NCBI RefSeq assembly: GCF_005503355.1
Contig: NZ_SCMK01000007.1
Location: 62,001 to 126,000, forward strand
Reading direction: 5' to 3'
DNA: 64,000 bases
Source: Sphingomonas sp. 1F27F7B
GTDB taxonomy: Bacteria; Pseudomonadota; Alphaproteobacteria; Sphingomonadales; Sphingomonadaceae
Shown: in pieces, positions 17,042 to 25,087 of the stretch
Layout of the letters: the number at the start of each line of letters is the position of its first letter
How positions within the stretch are numbered: position 1 is the stretch's first letter
The notes under the pieces: model-generated
What the model saw: only the letters and a program-made list of their open reading frames with translations
The model's database searches: none
Told to the model about the DNA's origin: nothing
Program-made: the position numbers and the translations under genes

Positions 17042-17272
17042 CTACTTCTTGCCGCCCCGCCAGTAGAGCAGGCCGGCGACGATCGCCGCCGAGCCGATTC
17101 CGATCGCGGCACCCATGCCGATCTGCTTGGCATCGGGCTTCCAGCGCTTCCTGGCCTCGGCAATGTCCTTGACGGCCTGCAGCGCCTCGCTCCCCTCGTG
17201 ATGGTCGTGCGGGGCCTCCTCGACCGGATGGGTCGACGGGGCATCCTCGGGCAGTGGCGGCTTCTTGCTCAT
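17042..17272 (-). CDS. small single-pass membrane protein, unrecognised
   Basis: A 76-residue protein with a Pro/Glu/His-rich cytoplasmic-type N-terminus (PVEEAPHDHHEG), an amphipathic helix (ALQAVKDIAEARKRW) and a C-terminal transmembrane segment rich in small residues (IGMGAAIGIGSAAIVAGLLYW) followed by RGGKK. A good ribosome site (GAGGA) precedes the ATG at 17272. It is divergent from the aminotransferase gene with 85 bp between starts. Function unknown. The 252 bases to its left hold nothing I can identify. Confidence 0.7.
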   Translation of the reverse strand: MSKKPPLPEDAPSTHPVEEAPHDHHEGSEALQAVKDIAEARKRWKPDAKQIGMGAAIGIGSAAIVAGLLYWRGGKK

Positions 17273-17357
17273 GGTCTTCCTCTATTGGCGCAAGCCTGAA
17301 CGTCAGGCTAATGCGGCGGTTGCACCCAAAGATGCAAGCCGCCACAAGCTCGGCCCC

Positions 17358-18515
17358 ATGAACCCGCTCTACGCCCGGATGGGCACCACCATCTTCGAAG
17401 CCATGTCCGCCCGCGCCCGCGAGAGCGGAGCGATCAACCTGGGCCAGGGCTTCGCCGACGGGTGCGGACCCGAAGCGGTGCTGCAGGCGGCGGCGAAAGC
17501 AGTGGTCGAACGGTCGAACCAATATCCGCCGATGCTCGGCCTGCCCGAGCTCCGCCATGCGGTGGCCGATCATTATGCCCGCCACCAGGGGCTCAACCTG
17601 GCGGCAGAGGAAGTGGTGGTCACCTCGGGCGCGACCGAGGCGCTGGCCGCGGCGATCTTCGCCTGCGTCTCGCCCGGCGACGAAGTGATCTGCTTCCAGC
17701 CGCTCTACGATGCCTATGTGCCCCTGATCCGCCAGGCCGGCGGCGTGCCGAAGTTCGTGCGCCTCCAGCCGCCGGAATGGAAGATCGACCGGGCGGCGCT
17801 CGAAGCCGCGGTCTCGGGCAAGACGCGCGTGCTGATCCTCAACAATCCGCTCAACCCCGCGGCGACCATGTGCGGGGCCAACGAACTGGCGATGCTTGCC
17901 GATTTCTGCGTCGCGCACGATCTGGTCGCGATTTGCGACGAAGTCTGGGAGCATGTGACTTTCGACGGCGCCCGCCACTTGCCGCTGATCGGCTTCCCCG
18001 GCATGCGCGAGCGCACGGTGAAGATCGGCTCGGCCGGCAAGATCTTCGCGCTGACCGGCTTCAAGGTCGGCTGGATGTGCGCCGCCGCGCCCATTGCCCG
18101 CGTGCTTTCCAAGGCGCATCAGTTCCTCACCTTCACCACGCCGCCCAATCTGCAATGGGCGGTGGCCGAGGGCCTCGCCACCCAGGACGGCTGGGTGCAG
18201 GAGGCCCGCCACCGCTTCCAGCAGGGTCGCGACCGGCTGCGGACCGGGCTCGAGGCCGCCGGCTTCGCGGTGTTGCCGAGCGCGGCGACCTATTTCCTCT
18301 CGGTCGACCTTGCCGCTTCAGGCATCGCCCTCGACGATGTCGCCTTCGCCAACCGGCTGATCGACGAGGCCGGCGTCGCCTCGATCCCTGTATCCGCCTT
18401 TTATGCCGAGCAGCCGGTGACCAGCGTGCTGCGCTTCTGCTTCGTCAAGGAAGACGCCACGCTCGATGCCGCGATCGCGCGAATCGCCGACGCCCGCGAA
18501 CGCCTGGCCGGCTGA
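17358..18515 (+). CDS. class I/II PLP-dependent aminotransferase (YbdL / kynurenine aminotransferase type)
   Basis: A 385-residue fold-type I aminotransferase. Motifs: INLGQGFADG at the N-terminus, VVTSGATEAL (cofactor phosphate site), NNPLNPAATM, CDEVWEHV (Asp for the PLP ring nitrogen), the Schiff-base Lys in KIGSAGKIFALTG (about residue 236) and RFCFVKED with the substrate-carboxylate Arg. Closest known subfamily by pattern is YbdL (methionine aminotransferase) and kynurenine/glutamine transaminase K. It is convergent with mtnA 310 bp away, so a role as the last step of methionine salvage (KMTB to methionine) is a reasonable inference. Start is ATG 17358; a longer frame from 17265 overlaps the divergent gene. 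Confidence 0.88.
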   Translation: MNPLYARMGTTIFEAMSARARESGAINLGQGFADGCGPEAVLQAAAKAVVERSNQYPPMLGLPELRHAVADHYARHQGLNLAAEEVVVTSGATEALAAAIFACVSPGDEVICFQPLYDAYVPLIRQAGGVPKFVRLQPPEWKIDRAALEAAVSGKTRVLILNNPLNPAATMCGANELAMLADFCVAHDLVAICDEVWEHVTFDGARHLPLIGFPGMRERTVKIGSAGKIFALTGFKVGWMCAAAPIARVLSKAHQFLTFTTPPNLQWAVAEGLATQDGWVQEARHRFQQGRDRLRTGLEAAGFAVLPSAATYFLSVDLAASGIALDDVAFANRLIDEAGVASIPVSAFYAEQPVTSVLRFCFVKEDATLDAAIARIADARERLAG

Positions 18516-18680
18516 GCACGGAAGTTCGGGCAGTTTCGGCAACGCCCCTTTTCCGTTCCTCCGCGCGGGGGCTTCGCCGCGGCGGATGCTGGCGCTGGGC
18601 AGGGGCGAAGGCTGGTCATCCGCTGAGCCAAGCACGAAAATCCCGCATTGGAAGCGGCAAGTCCCTGCGACTCGGCCGAC

Positions 18681-18705
18681 GGGCGCTTCATCCACGGAAG
18701 CGCCC
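18681..18705. terminator. possible bidirectional terminator hairpin in the 18516-18825 convergent gap
   Basis: A nine-bp perfect stem, GGGCGCTTC with GAAGCGCCC around a seven-base loop. No T run follows on either strand, so it may act only weakly or with Rho. The remaining bases of this 310-bp interval hold nothing I recognise. Confidence 0.35.
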
Positions 18706-18825
18706 GCTTCGCCGTGCGGCGTGCAACTCGTCTCGTTTCCGGCACGTTCGCCGGGCCGCGGGACAGATTGGAGTTGTACCGCTTCTCAGTCGGAGTGGTG
18801 GGCCTTCAGGAGACCGAAGCGCCTC

Positions 18826-19872
18826 TCAGATCCGGTCCAGCACTCCGCGCTCGGTGATGTAGCCCGTCACCAGCCGCGCGGGGGTCACATCGAATGCTGG
18901 ATTGGCGGCGGGGGAATCGGTGACACGGACAGTTCCGATTTCCCCGCTTGCGCCCGGCCCGCTCAGCCGGGTCAGTTCCTCGGCGCTGCGCTCCTCGATC
19001 GGGATGTCGGCACCGCTCTCGGTGTTCGGATCGAAGGTGGTGTAGGGCAGCGCGACATAGAAGGGCACTTCGTTGTCATGCGCCGCCAGCGCCTTCAGAT
19101 AGGTGCCGATCTTGTTGCAGACGTCGCCGTTGCGCGTGACGCGATCGGTGCCGACCACCACGGCATCCACCTGCCCCTTCATCATCAGCAGGCCGCCGGC
19201 ATTGTCGGCGATCACCGTGTGCGGGACGCCGTGGTTGCGCAGCTCGAAGGCGGTAAGCAGCGCGCCCTGGTTGCGCGGACGCGTCTCGTCCACCCAGACA
19301 TGGACCGGAATGCCGGCATCGTGCGCGAGATAGATCGGCGCGGTGGCGGTGCCGTAATCGACCGTCGCCAGCCAACCGGCATTGCAATGCGTGAGGATGT
19401 TGAGCGGACGATCGGGGTTGCGCGCATGGAGTTGCCGGAACAGCGCCAGGCCATGCTCGCCGATCGAACGGCAGAGCCCGGCATCCTCGTCGCAGATCTC
19501 GTCGGCGCGCCGGAACGCCGCCGCGGCACGTTCGCTCTCCGGCAGATCGGCAACCGCCGCACGGACCGCATCGAGCGCCCAGCGCAGGTTGATCGCGGTC
19601 GGGCGCGTCTCGAACAGCGTCGCATAGGCCGCCGCGAGGCCGGCATCGCCCGGCTCGGCCGCGAGCGCCATCGCATAGCCATAGGCGGCGGTGGCGCCGA
19701 TCATCGGCGCACCGCGCGTCCACATCTCGCGGATCGCGACCGCGGCCGCATCGACGTCGCGCAGTTCGACCCATCGCACTTCCCAGGGAAGCTTGCGCTG
19801 GTCGAGGATCACCACGCCCTTGCCGTCTTCGGTGCGGCGGATCGAGCGGGTGGGCTTGCCTTCGAGGATCAT
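18826..19872 (-). CDS. mtnA: S-methyl-5-thioribose-1-phosphate isomerase
   Basis: Isomerises methylthioribose-1-P to methylthioribulose-1-P in the methionine salvage pathway. 348 residues. The eIF2B-related fold shows TRGAPMIGATAAYG, the catalytic Cys in ILTHCNAGWLATVDYGTA (about residue 160), WVDETRPRNQGALLTAFEL, and VGTDRVTRNGDVCNKIGTY with the catalytic Asp. The ATG overlaps the mtnC stop by four bases (ATGA), so it is the last gene of a coupled operon mtnB-mtnD-mtnC-mtnA. Confidence 0.97.
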   Translation of the reverse strand: MILEGKPTRSIRRTEDGKGVVILDQRKLPWEVRWVELRDVDAAAVAIREMWTRGAPMIGATAAYGYAMALAAEPGDAGLAAAYATLFETRPTAINLRWALDAVRAAVADLPESERAAAAFRRADEICDEDAGLCRSIGEHGLALFRQLHARNPDRPLNILTHCNAGWLATVDYGTATAPIYLAHDAGIPVHVWVDETRPRNQGALLTAFELRNHGVPHTVIADNAGGLLMMKGQVDAVVVGTDRVTRNGDVCNKIGTYLKALAAHDNEVPFYVALPYTTFDPNTESGADIPIEERSAEELTRLSGPGASGEIGTVRVTDSPAANPAFDVTPARLVTGYITERGVLDRI

Positions 19873-20504
19873 GGGAGGACTTCCGCGAGAGAGTGGATGT
19901 CGGCCGGCCCGCCCGCGCGATCGATCAGCAGCGCCTGGAGGCCCGCTTCATGCGCTGCATCGACTTCGGCGGCCATGTCCGAGACGAAAAGCAGTTCGGA
20001 CGGCGCGAGATCGAGCGCGTCGACGATCTTCGTATAGGAATCGCTGTCGCGCTTGGGGCCGGTGGTCGTGTCGAAATAGCCGCTGAGGAACCGCGTGAGA
20101 TCGCCGGCGATCGAATGGCCGAAGATCAGCTTCTGCGCGGCGACCGAGCCGGAGGAATAGATGTTCACCGCGAGACCGGCCGCGGTCCAGCGGCGCAGCG
20201 CCTCGGGCGTGTCGGGATAGACATGGCCCCGCAGCTCGTCGTCGGCATAGCCCTGGGCCCAGATCATGCCCTGGAGTGTCTTGAGCGGCGTCTCCTTGCG
20301 GTCCTCGTCGATCCAGGCGAGCAGCGTGGCGACGGGATCGTCGCCCGGCACCTGGGCCAGGATCGGCGCGGCGACTTCGGGATTGTTCGCAACGAACTCC
20401 GCCAAATGCTTGCGTGCATAAGGAAAAAGCTCATCAGCGACGAAGCTGATGCTGCTCGTCGTACCTTCGATGTCGAGAAGGATGGCTTTGGGCTTGTCGG
20501 TCAT
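19869..20504 (-). CDS. mtnC: enolase-phosphatase E1 (2,3-diketo-5-methylthiopentyl-1-P enolase/phosphatase)
   Basis: A bifunctional HAD-superfamily enzyme that enolises and dephosphorylates DK-MTP-1-P to acireductone. 211 residues. HAD motif I is LLDIEGTTSSI, motif II is NIYSSGSVAAQ, the motif III Lys is in GPKRDSDSY, and motif IV is LLFVSDMAAEVDAA. The start at ATG 20504 begins at the conserved motif I lead; a longer frame upstream is the mtnD gene region. A 47-bp gap separates it from mtnD. Confidence 0.96.
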   Translation of the reverse strand: MTDKPKAILLDIEGTTSSISFVADELFPYARKHLAEFVANNPEVAAPILAQVPGDDPVATLLAWIDEDRKETPLKTLQGMIWAQGYADDELRGHVYPDTPEALRRWTAAGLAVNIYSSGSVAAQKLIFGHSIAGDLTRFLSGYFDTTTGPKRDSDSYTKIVDALDLAPSELLFVSDMAAEVDAAHEAGLQALLIDRAGGPADIHSLAEVLP

Positions 20505-20551
20505 TCTTGCCTCGTCATCCCGCCGCCATCGCGGAGATGGCGGCCTAGGGT

Positions 20552-21094
20552 TCAGGCCGGCTCGTGGCGCGGAAAGCGATCGGCGATCGTGTCGCCGGTG
20601 AAGTTGGCGATCCAGCCGTCCGCATTGGTGAACAGGCGGATCGCGGTGAAGCGCGGGTTCGGCCCCATGTCGAACCAGTGGCGCGTGCCGGCGGGCACCG
20701 AGATCAAGTCGCCTTCCTCGCACAGCACGGCATAGATGCGCTCGCCCGCGCGCAGCGTGAACAGCCCCTCGCCCTCCACGAAGAAGCGGACCTCGTCCTC
20801 CGAATGGCGATGCTCGGACAGGAACTTGGTGCGCAGCGCGCCCTTTTCCGGATGATCGGGAACCATGCGGATGACGTCGACCGACCGGTAGCCCTTCTCC
20901 GCCTTCAGCCGCTCGACTTCGGGTGCGAAGGCTTCCAGCACTTCGTCCTGCCCGGCATCGGCGGCGAGCGGGCGCGAGGGCCATTGCTCGAAGCGGACGC
21001 CGACCGGCGCCAGCGCCGCCGCGATCGCTCCGGGATCGCGCGTGTCGGCGAGCGGCGCGCCGCCCGCCTCGTCATAGACCCTGAGATGCGTCAT
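20552..21094 (-). CDS. mtnD: acireductone dioxygenase
   Basis: A metal-dependent cupin dioxygenase that turns acireductone into the keto acid precursor of methionine (with Fe) or into an off-pathway product (with Ni). 180 residues. The metal ligands are visible as HRHSEDE (His, His, Glu) and RHWFDMG (His), with the cupin strand VRFFVEGEGLFTLR between. ATG 21094 overlaps the mtnB stop (ATGA); the longer frame to 21136 runs into mtnB and is not supported. Confidence 0.96.
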   Translation of the reverse strand: MTHLRVYDEAGGAPLADTRDPGAIAAALAPVGVRFEQWPSRPLAADAGQDEVLEAFAPEVERLKAEKGYRSVDVIRMVPDHPEKGALRTKFLSEHRHSEDEVRFFVEGEGLFTLRAGERIYAVLCEEGDLISVPAGTRHWFDMGPNPRFTAIRLFTNADGWIANFTGDTIADRFPRHEPA

Positions 21095-21708
21095 CGCTTC
21101 CATGCCCTTTCGGCCAGTTCGGCGGCGATCAGCCATTCGGTGCCCTCGAGCACGCGCTCGGCCTCGGCCAGGTCCTTGCCCCAGGCATAGAGCCCGTGGC
21201 TGCGGATGAGATAGGCGGGCGCGGCGTTCGGCGCCAGCAGCGCCGGACGGATCGCTTCCTCGATCACCGCCATGTCCTGGCTGTTGTCGACGATCGGCAG
21301 GCGGATCTCGGCCTCATGGGTGGTGTTGCCCGGGAAGACCTTGAGCATCTCATGGCCGGCGAACACCCATTCCCCGGCATCGGCAGCGGCACGGCTCATG
21401 CCGACGGCCTCGGGCGAATGGCCGTGGAGCACAGCGCCCGTATCCGGGAACATGCGGTAGATGGCGAGGTGCAACGCCGTCTCGGCCGATGGCTTGCCGG
21501 GGGTGAGCCCCTTCCCCTCCAGATCGACTCGCATGATGCCCGCCGGCGTCAGCCGCCCCTTGTGCCAGCCGGACACGGTGACGGCGATGCTGCCGTCGTC
21601 GAGCCGGACGGAATAATTGCCGGCGGTGGCGGGCGCCCAGCCGCGCGCATCGAGCCGGCGGCCGACCTCGACCAGCGCGTCGGCGGCATCTGCGAAGGAC
21701 ATCGTCAT
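21091..21708 (-). CDS. mtnB: methylthioribulose-1-phosphate dehydratase
   Basis: A class II aldolase-fold Zn enzyme that dehydrates methylthioribulose-1-P. 205 residues. Signatures: GNYSVRLDDG, VTVSGWHKGRL, AVLHGHSPEAVGMS with the two Zn-binding His, the active-site Glu region FAGHEMLKVFPG, and IRSHGLYAWGKDLAEAE with the third His. It heads the operon mtnB-mtnD-mtnC-mtnA. The entry enzymes of the pathway (MTA phosphorylase, or nucleosidase plus kinase) are not in the window. Confidence 0.96.
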   Translation of the reverse strand: MTMSFADAADALVEVGRRLDARGWAPATAGNYSVRLDDGSIAVTVSGWHKGRLTPAGIMRVDLEGKGLTPGKPSAETALHLAIYRMFPDTGAVLHGHSPEAVGMSRAAADAGEWVFAGHEMLKVFPGNTTHEAEIRLPIVDNSQDMAVIEEAIRPALLAPNAAPAYLIRSHGLYAWGKDLAEAERVLEGTEWLIAAELAERAWKR

Positions 21709-21781
21709 GCGCGCGGCCTTAGCCGATCCCGGGGCCGGCGGGGCAACAGATTTATTTGTCGCCGGCCGAGCCCGTGCGCGA

Positions 21782-22498
21782 CTAACGCGAGCCGCGGCGC
21801 GGAAGCGGCTGGACGATCTCGCGAGCCGGGCCGGTGACCCAGTTCGCCGGCTGGAGTTGCGGACGCGGCGCGGCGCCGGGCATGGTCACCATGTTGAACG
21901 CCTCGCCGCCCAGATTGCGGGCATCGGCCATCAGGAGCGGCGTGGACGGGCCGGAGCGCTCGGGATTCGTCACCGGCTCGTCCGTCACCATCACGTCGCC
22001 GCCGATCTCGGTCAGCGCGTAGAGCTGCCTGGCGAAGGCGGCGGGGAAACGGATACAGCCATGCGAGGCGGGATAGCCGGGCAGATGGCCGGCATGCAGC
22101 GCGATCCCGTCCCAGGTGAGCCGCTGCATATAGGGCATCGGCGCATTCGAATAGAGATTCGAACGATGGAACACCTTCTTCTGAAGGATGGTAAAGGCAC
22201 CGGCCGGCGTCTCGTGCCCGTCCGAGCCGGTCGACACCGTGCTCGCACCGACCAGCTTGCCGCCGCGATAGACATAGGCGCGCTGGTCCGGGATGCTCAC
22301 CACGATCGAGACGGGATCCCAGCCGGTCGTGCTCGCGCGGATGATCTGCGGCTGCTCGTACCAGACCCATTGGCCGTTGCGCAGCCCCTCCGGCGCGACC
22401 TGCATCGTATCCGATGCAGTCACCTGCGCGGCGGCGGGAGCGATGGGAAGAATCGTGGCCAAGGCCAGGAGAAAGACGGCAAAGGTGCCGGAACGCAT
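21782..22498 (-). CDS. L,D-transpeptidase (YkuD family), exported
   Basis: A 238-residue periplasmic peptidoglycan enzyme that forms 3-3 crosslinks or attaches proteins to murein. Signal peptide MRSGTFAVFLLALATILPIAPAAA. The YkuD domain spans about residues 60-180 with SIPDQRAYVYRGG, then ALHAGHLPGYPASHGCIRFP holding the catalytic His and Cys. The C-terminal tail (PRPQLQPANWV...) is Pro/Arg-rich and has no known domain. It is divergent from a second, different L,D-transpeptidase at 22757. Confidence 0.9.
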   Translation of the reverse strand: MRSGTFAVFLLALATILPIAPAAAQVTASDTMQVAPEGLRNGQWVWYEQPQIIRASTTGWDPVSIVVSIPDQRAYVYRGGKLVGASTVSTGSDGHETPAGAFTILQKKVFHRSNLYSNAPMPYMQRLTWDGIALHAGHLPGYPASHGCIRFPAAFARQLYALTEIGGDVMVTDEPVTNPERSGPSTPLLMADARNLGGEAFNMVTMPGAAPRPQLQPANWVTGPAREIVQPLPRRGSR

Positions 22499-22549
22499 CG
22501 AACAGCTCTCCGAATCCGACGAGCCAGGACGGCTCAGGGCGATTCCTTA

Positions 22550-22570
22550 ACGAAATTAACCTAATTTCGT
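22550..22570. promoter_or_regulatory. perfect 9-3-9 inverted repeat between two divergent L,D-transpeptidase genes
   Basis: ACGAAATTA, spacer ACC, TAATTTCGT: an AT-rich perfect palindrome in GC-rich DNA, 52 bp upstream of the start of the 22498 gene and 187 bp upstream of the 22757 start. It has the form of a dimeric repressor or activator site. No gene for its regulator is obvious nearby. Confidence 0.5.
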
Positions 22571-22756
22571 GCCGCTGCCGAATCGGCGATATTCGCACGG
22601 TCAAATCGCTGGCAACGTTCCGGATTTCGGGGAGGCTTCGGCGAACCGGGCGAACGATGCGGCGAGTCGCGCAACTTGGGACAGATGTTGAGCAACGCGC
22701 TTACCATCTGTCTGGTATAGGTTCCCCCTGGGGACGAGCAGCGGGCTTTTTGGACA

Positions 22757-23473
22757 GTGATGGATAGTCTCGATACGGTTCAGTCGCGTCGCGCCTTGTT
22801 GAGGACGGCGTTGGTGATGGCGAGCGGCGCGGTGGTTTCGGCCTGCGCCTCGCGCACGATCGAAACGGCGATGGCACCGGCGGCGCTGCCGGTCCCGGCG
22901 CCGATCCCGGAAATTCCCAAGGCGCCCGAAGTGGCCGCCGCCAAGGTGCCCGGCGTGCCTGCCGGCATTCGCCCGGAACTGTTCAAGAAGGCGCTGGCCG
23001 CGCTCAACCGCCATTCGATGCGCATCCCGTCGCACGACCGGATCGCGATCGCCGACTTCGCCTCGCCCTCCTACAGCCCGCGCTTCTTCGTGGTGAACCT
23101 GGGCACCGGCCAGGTCGAGCGATTCCTCGTCGCGCACGGCATCGGCTCGGACCCCCAGCATACCGGGCTGCTCCAGCGCTTCTCGAACGAAGTGAATTCG
23201 GAAGCGACGTGCGAAGGCGCGTTCCTGACCGCCGATTATTATGTCGGCAAGCATGGCGACTCGCAGCGCCTGCTCGGGCTCGACCCGACCAACAACAATG
23301 CGCTGGACCGCGCGATCGTGGTCCATTCGGCCTGGTATGCGAACACCGACATGATCGGCCGGCACGGCAAGCTGGGCCGCAGCCAGGGCTGTTTCGCAGT
23401 GGGCGAGCACGAGCTGGCCAAGCTGTTCGAGCGGCTCGGCCCGGGCCGGATGATCTATTCCGCCAAGGTCTGA
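22757..23473 (+). CDS. murein L,D-transpeptidase catalytic-domain protein (YkuD_2 type)
   Basis: A 238-residue exported protein. The N-terminus RRALLRTALVMASGAVVSACAS combines an Arg pair with a possible lipobox (VVSAC), so it may be a Tat- or Sec-exported lipoprotein. An Ala/Pro linker follows, then the YkuD_2-type domain: RIAIADFASPSYSPRFFVV, a GSDPQHTG turn, ALDRAIVVHSAWY with the catalytic His, and LGRSQGCFAVG with the catalytic Cys. Its role is probably peptidoglycan remodelling. It is divergent from the YkuD gene ending upstream at 22498. Confidence 0.85.
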   Translation: MMDSLDTVQSRRALLRTALVMASGAVVSACASRTIETAMAPAALPVPAPIPEIPKAPEVAAAKVPGVPAGIRPELFKKALAALNRHSMRIPSHDRIAIADFASPSYSPRFFVVNLGTGQVERFLVAHGIGSDPQHTGLLQRFSNEVNSEATCEGAFLTADYYVGKHGDSQRLLGLDPTNNNALDRAIVVHSAWYANTDMIGRHGKLGRSQGCFAVGEHELAKLFERLGPGRMIYSAKV

Positions 23474-23478
23474 TCGCC

Positions 23479-24990
23479 TCAATTCCTCGGCAGCGCGGGC
23501 CCCGGCCCCGTTCCGCAGGGAAATGGCGGCGCCCAGCAGGGATAGCCGAACTCGAGCTTCGTCGCATAGCGCGCGACCGGCCGCTGCGGCCAGTTGCCCG
23601 GCAGCACCACCTCCGCCTTGCCGCTGCCCCTGGGCCAGGTCGCGACGCTGGGCGGCGTGACGCCATACCAGCGCGCATCGCCTTCGAACGGTCGCTTGAA
23701 CGCGATCGCCAGCACGCGATCGCCGACCGGCAGCTGGTGGTAATCGGCCGGGCTGCGTTGCGCACCCCGCGCGTCGACCACCGCCGAGCGGGCGAAATAG
23801 ACGTCCTGCCACGGCGCCGCCGGCGCAGCGAAGGCGAGCGCCTTGGCCGGCTCCTGCGGCATGGCGGGGCGCGGCACGACGCGGAAGCTGGCGAGCAGCA
23901 CCAGCACCGCCACCACCGCCAGCCCGCGCAGGTCGCGCCAGGTGAGCAGCAGCCAGGTGAACAGCGCCACCATCGGGAACAGCCATTTGAAATAATGGGC
24001 GTTGAAGAAACGCCACATGCCGCTGGGCACCAGATCGACATAGGCGAGCATCATCGCGGTGTAGAGCAACGCCGCCAGCGCCATGCAGAGCGTCAGCCAG
24101 CGGGCGGGCCCTCGCAGCCGCATGACGCCGAGGATCAGGCCCGCCGCGCCGGTGAGCAGCCAGGGCAGCTCGCGCAACAAGCCGGTCTCGCCCGGGAACC
24201 AAGGCGAGGGATCGACCAGCAATATGCTTGCCTTCCAGCCCAGATCGGCGAAGGCGAAGCCGTAATCGCCCGAGAGCAGCGTATAGTCGCTGAGCCGCCA
24301 GCCATAGATGGCGAGATAGAGCGCAACATAGGGAAGGAACGCCGCCGCCGCCCCGCCGATCGCCCGGGCGAGATCAGGCCAGCGCCGTTCGATCAGCACC
24401 GGCCGCCACAGCGCGAAACCACCGATCACTGCGCCCACCACCACATCGGCCGGGCGGACCAGCGCGATTCCCGCCAGCAGCGCGCCGAGCAGCCAGGGCC
24501 GGCGGCGCACGCCGAACATCATGTCGGCGGCCTCGGCAAAGGCCAGCCAGATGAAGGCCGCGGACATGGTGGTCGTCCAGGGCTCGAGCCAGAATTTGGA
24601 GATGCGCAGGTCGCCGATCGTCGCGGCGAGGAACAGCAGCCCGGCGGCGAAGCTCCCCACGCCGAGGCGCGCGCAGACCCGGTGGAAGCCCCAAAAGGCT
24701 AGCGCGTAGCAACCGAGGTTGATCGGCACGAACGGCGTGGGCGCCCAGGCGAAGGGGGCGCCCGCGAGCGGATAGAGCAAGGGATACCAATGCTGGTCCG
24801 GGCTCAGATCAAGGCGCAGGAACGCCCTGGCCGACAGGAGATATTGCTTCTGGTCGTGCCAGCCGCGCCACCAGGGCCCTTCCGGCGCGAAGAACTTCAA
24901 GTTGATCTTGAAGACCGTATAGGCGGCGAAGACGATCATCACAGCTCGCACCGGATGCGCGTCGAACTGGCGGCGGATCCAGTGGAGCAT
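23479..24990 (-). CDS. polytopic membrane protein resembling GT-C glycosyltransferases
   Basis: A 503-residue inner-membrane protein with about ten hydrophobic helices (for example VMIVFAAYTVFKINL, GALLAGIALVRPADVVVGAV, AFLPYVALYLAIYGW, VAVLVLLASF) and a C-terminal soluble domain of about 110 residues. The first loop has WWRGWHDQKQYLLSA and the second RISKFWLEPWTTT, as in the dolichyl-phosphate-mannose transferase-like (GT-C) fold, where an acidic residue in loop 1 is catalytic; that assignment is inference. Start ATG 24990. It is divergent from nadE with 97 bp between starts. Substrate unknown. Confidence 0.75.
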   Translation of the reverse strand: MLHWIRRQFDAHPVRAVMIVFAAYTVFKINLKFFAPEGPWWRGWHDQKQYLLSARAFLRLDLSPDQHWYPLLYPLAGAPFAWAPTPFVPINLGCYALAFWGFHRVCARLGVGSFAAGLLFLAATIGDLRISKFWLEPWTTTMSAAFIWLAFAEAADMMFGVRRRPWLLGALLAGIALVRPADVVVGAVIGGFALWRPVLIERRWPDLARAIGGAAAAFLPYVALYLAIYGWRLSDYTLLSGDYGFAFADLGWKASILLVDPSPWFPGETGLLRELPWLLTGAAGLILGVMRLRGPARWLTLCMALAALLYTAMMLAYVDLVPSGMWRFFNAHYFKWLFPMVALFTWLLLTWRDLRGLAVVAVLVLLASFRVVPRPAMPQEPAKALAFAAPAAPWQDVYFARSAVVDARGAQRSPADYHQLPVGDRVLAIAFKRPFEGDARWYGVTPPSVATWPRGSGKAEVVLPGNWPQRPVARYATKLEFGYPCWAPPFPCGTGPGPALPRN

Positions 24991-25087
24991 GGCCTGCGGG
25001 TATCCGTTGCGCGGGGTTGGCACAAGCGCGCCCGAGCGACTAGGTGTGTGGCGTGATCGAAACATAACCGGTTGCAAGACGGAGACG

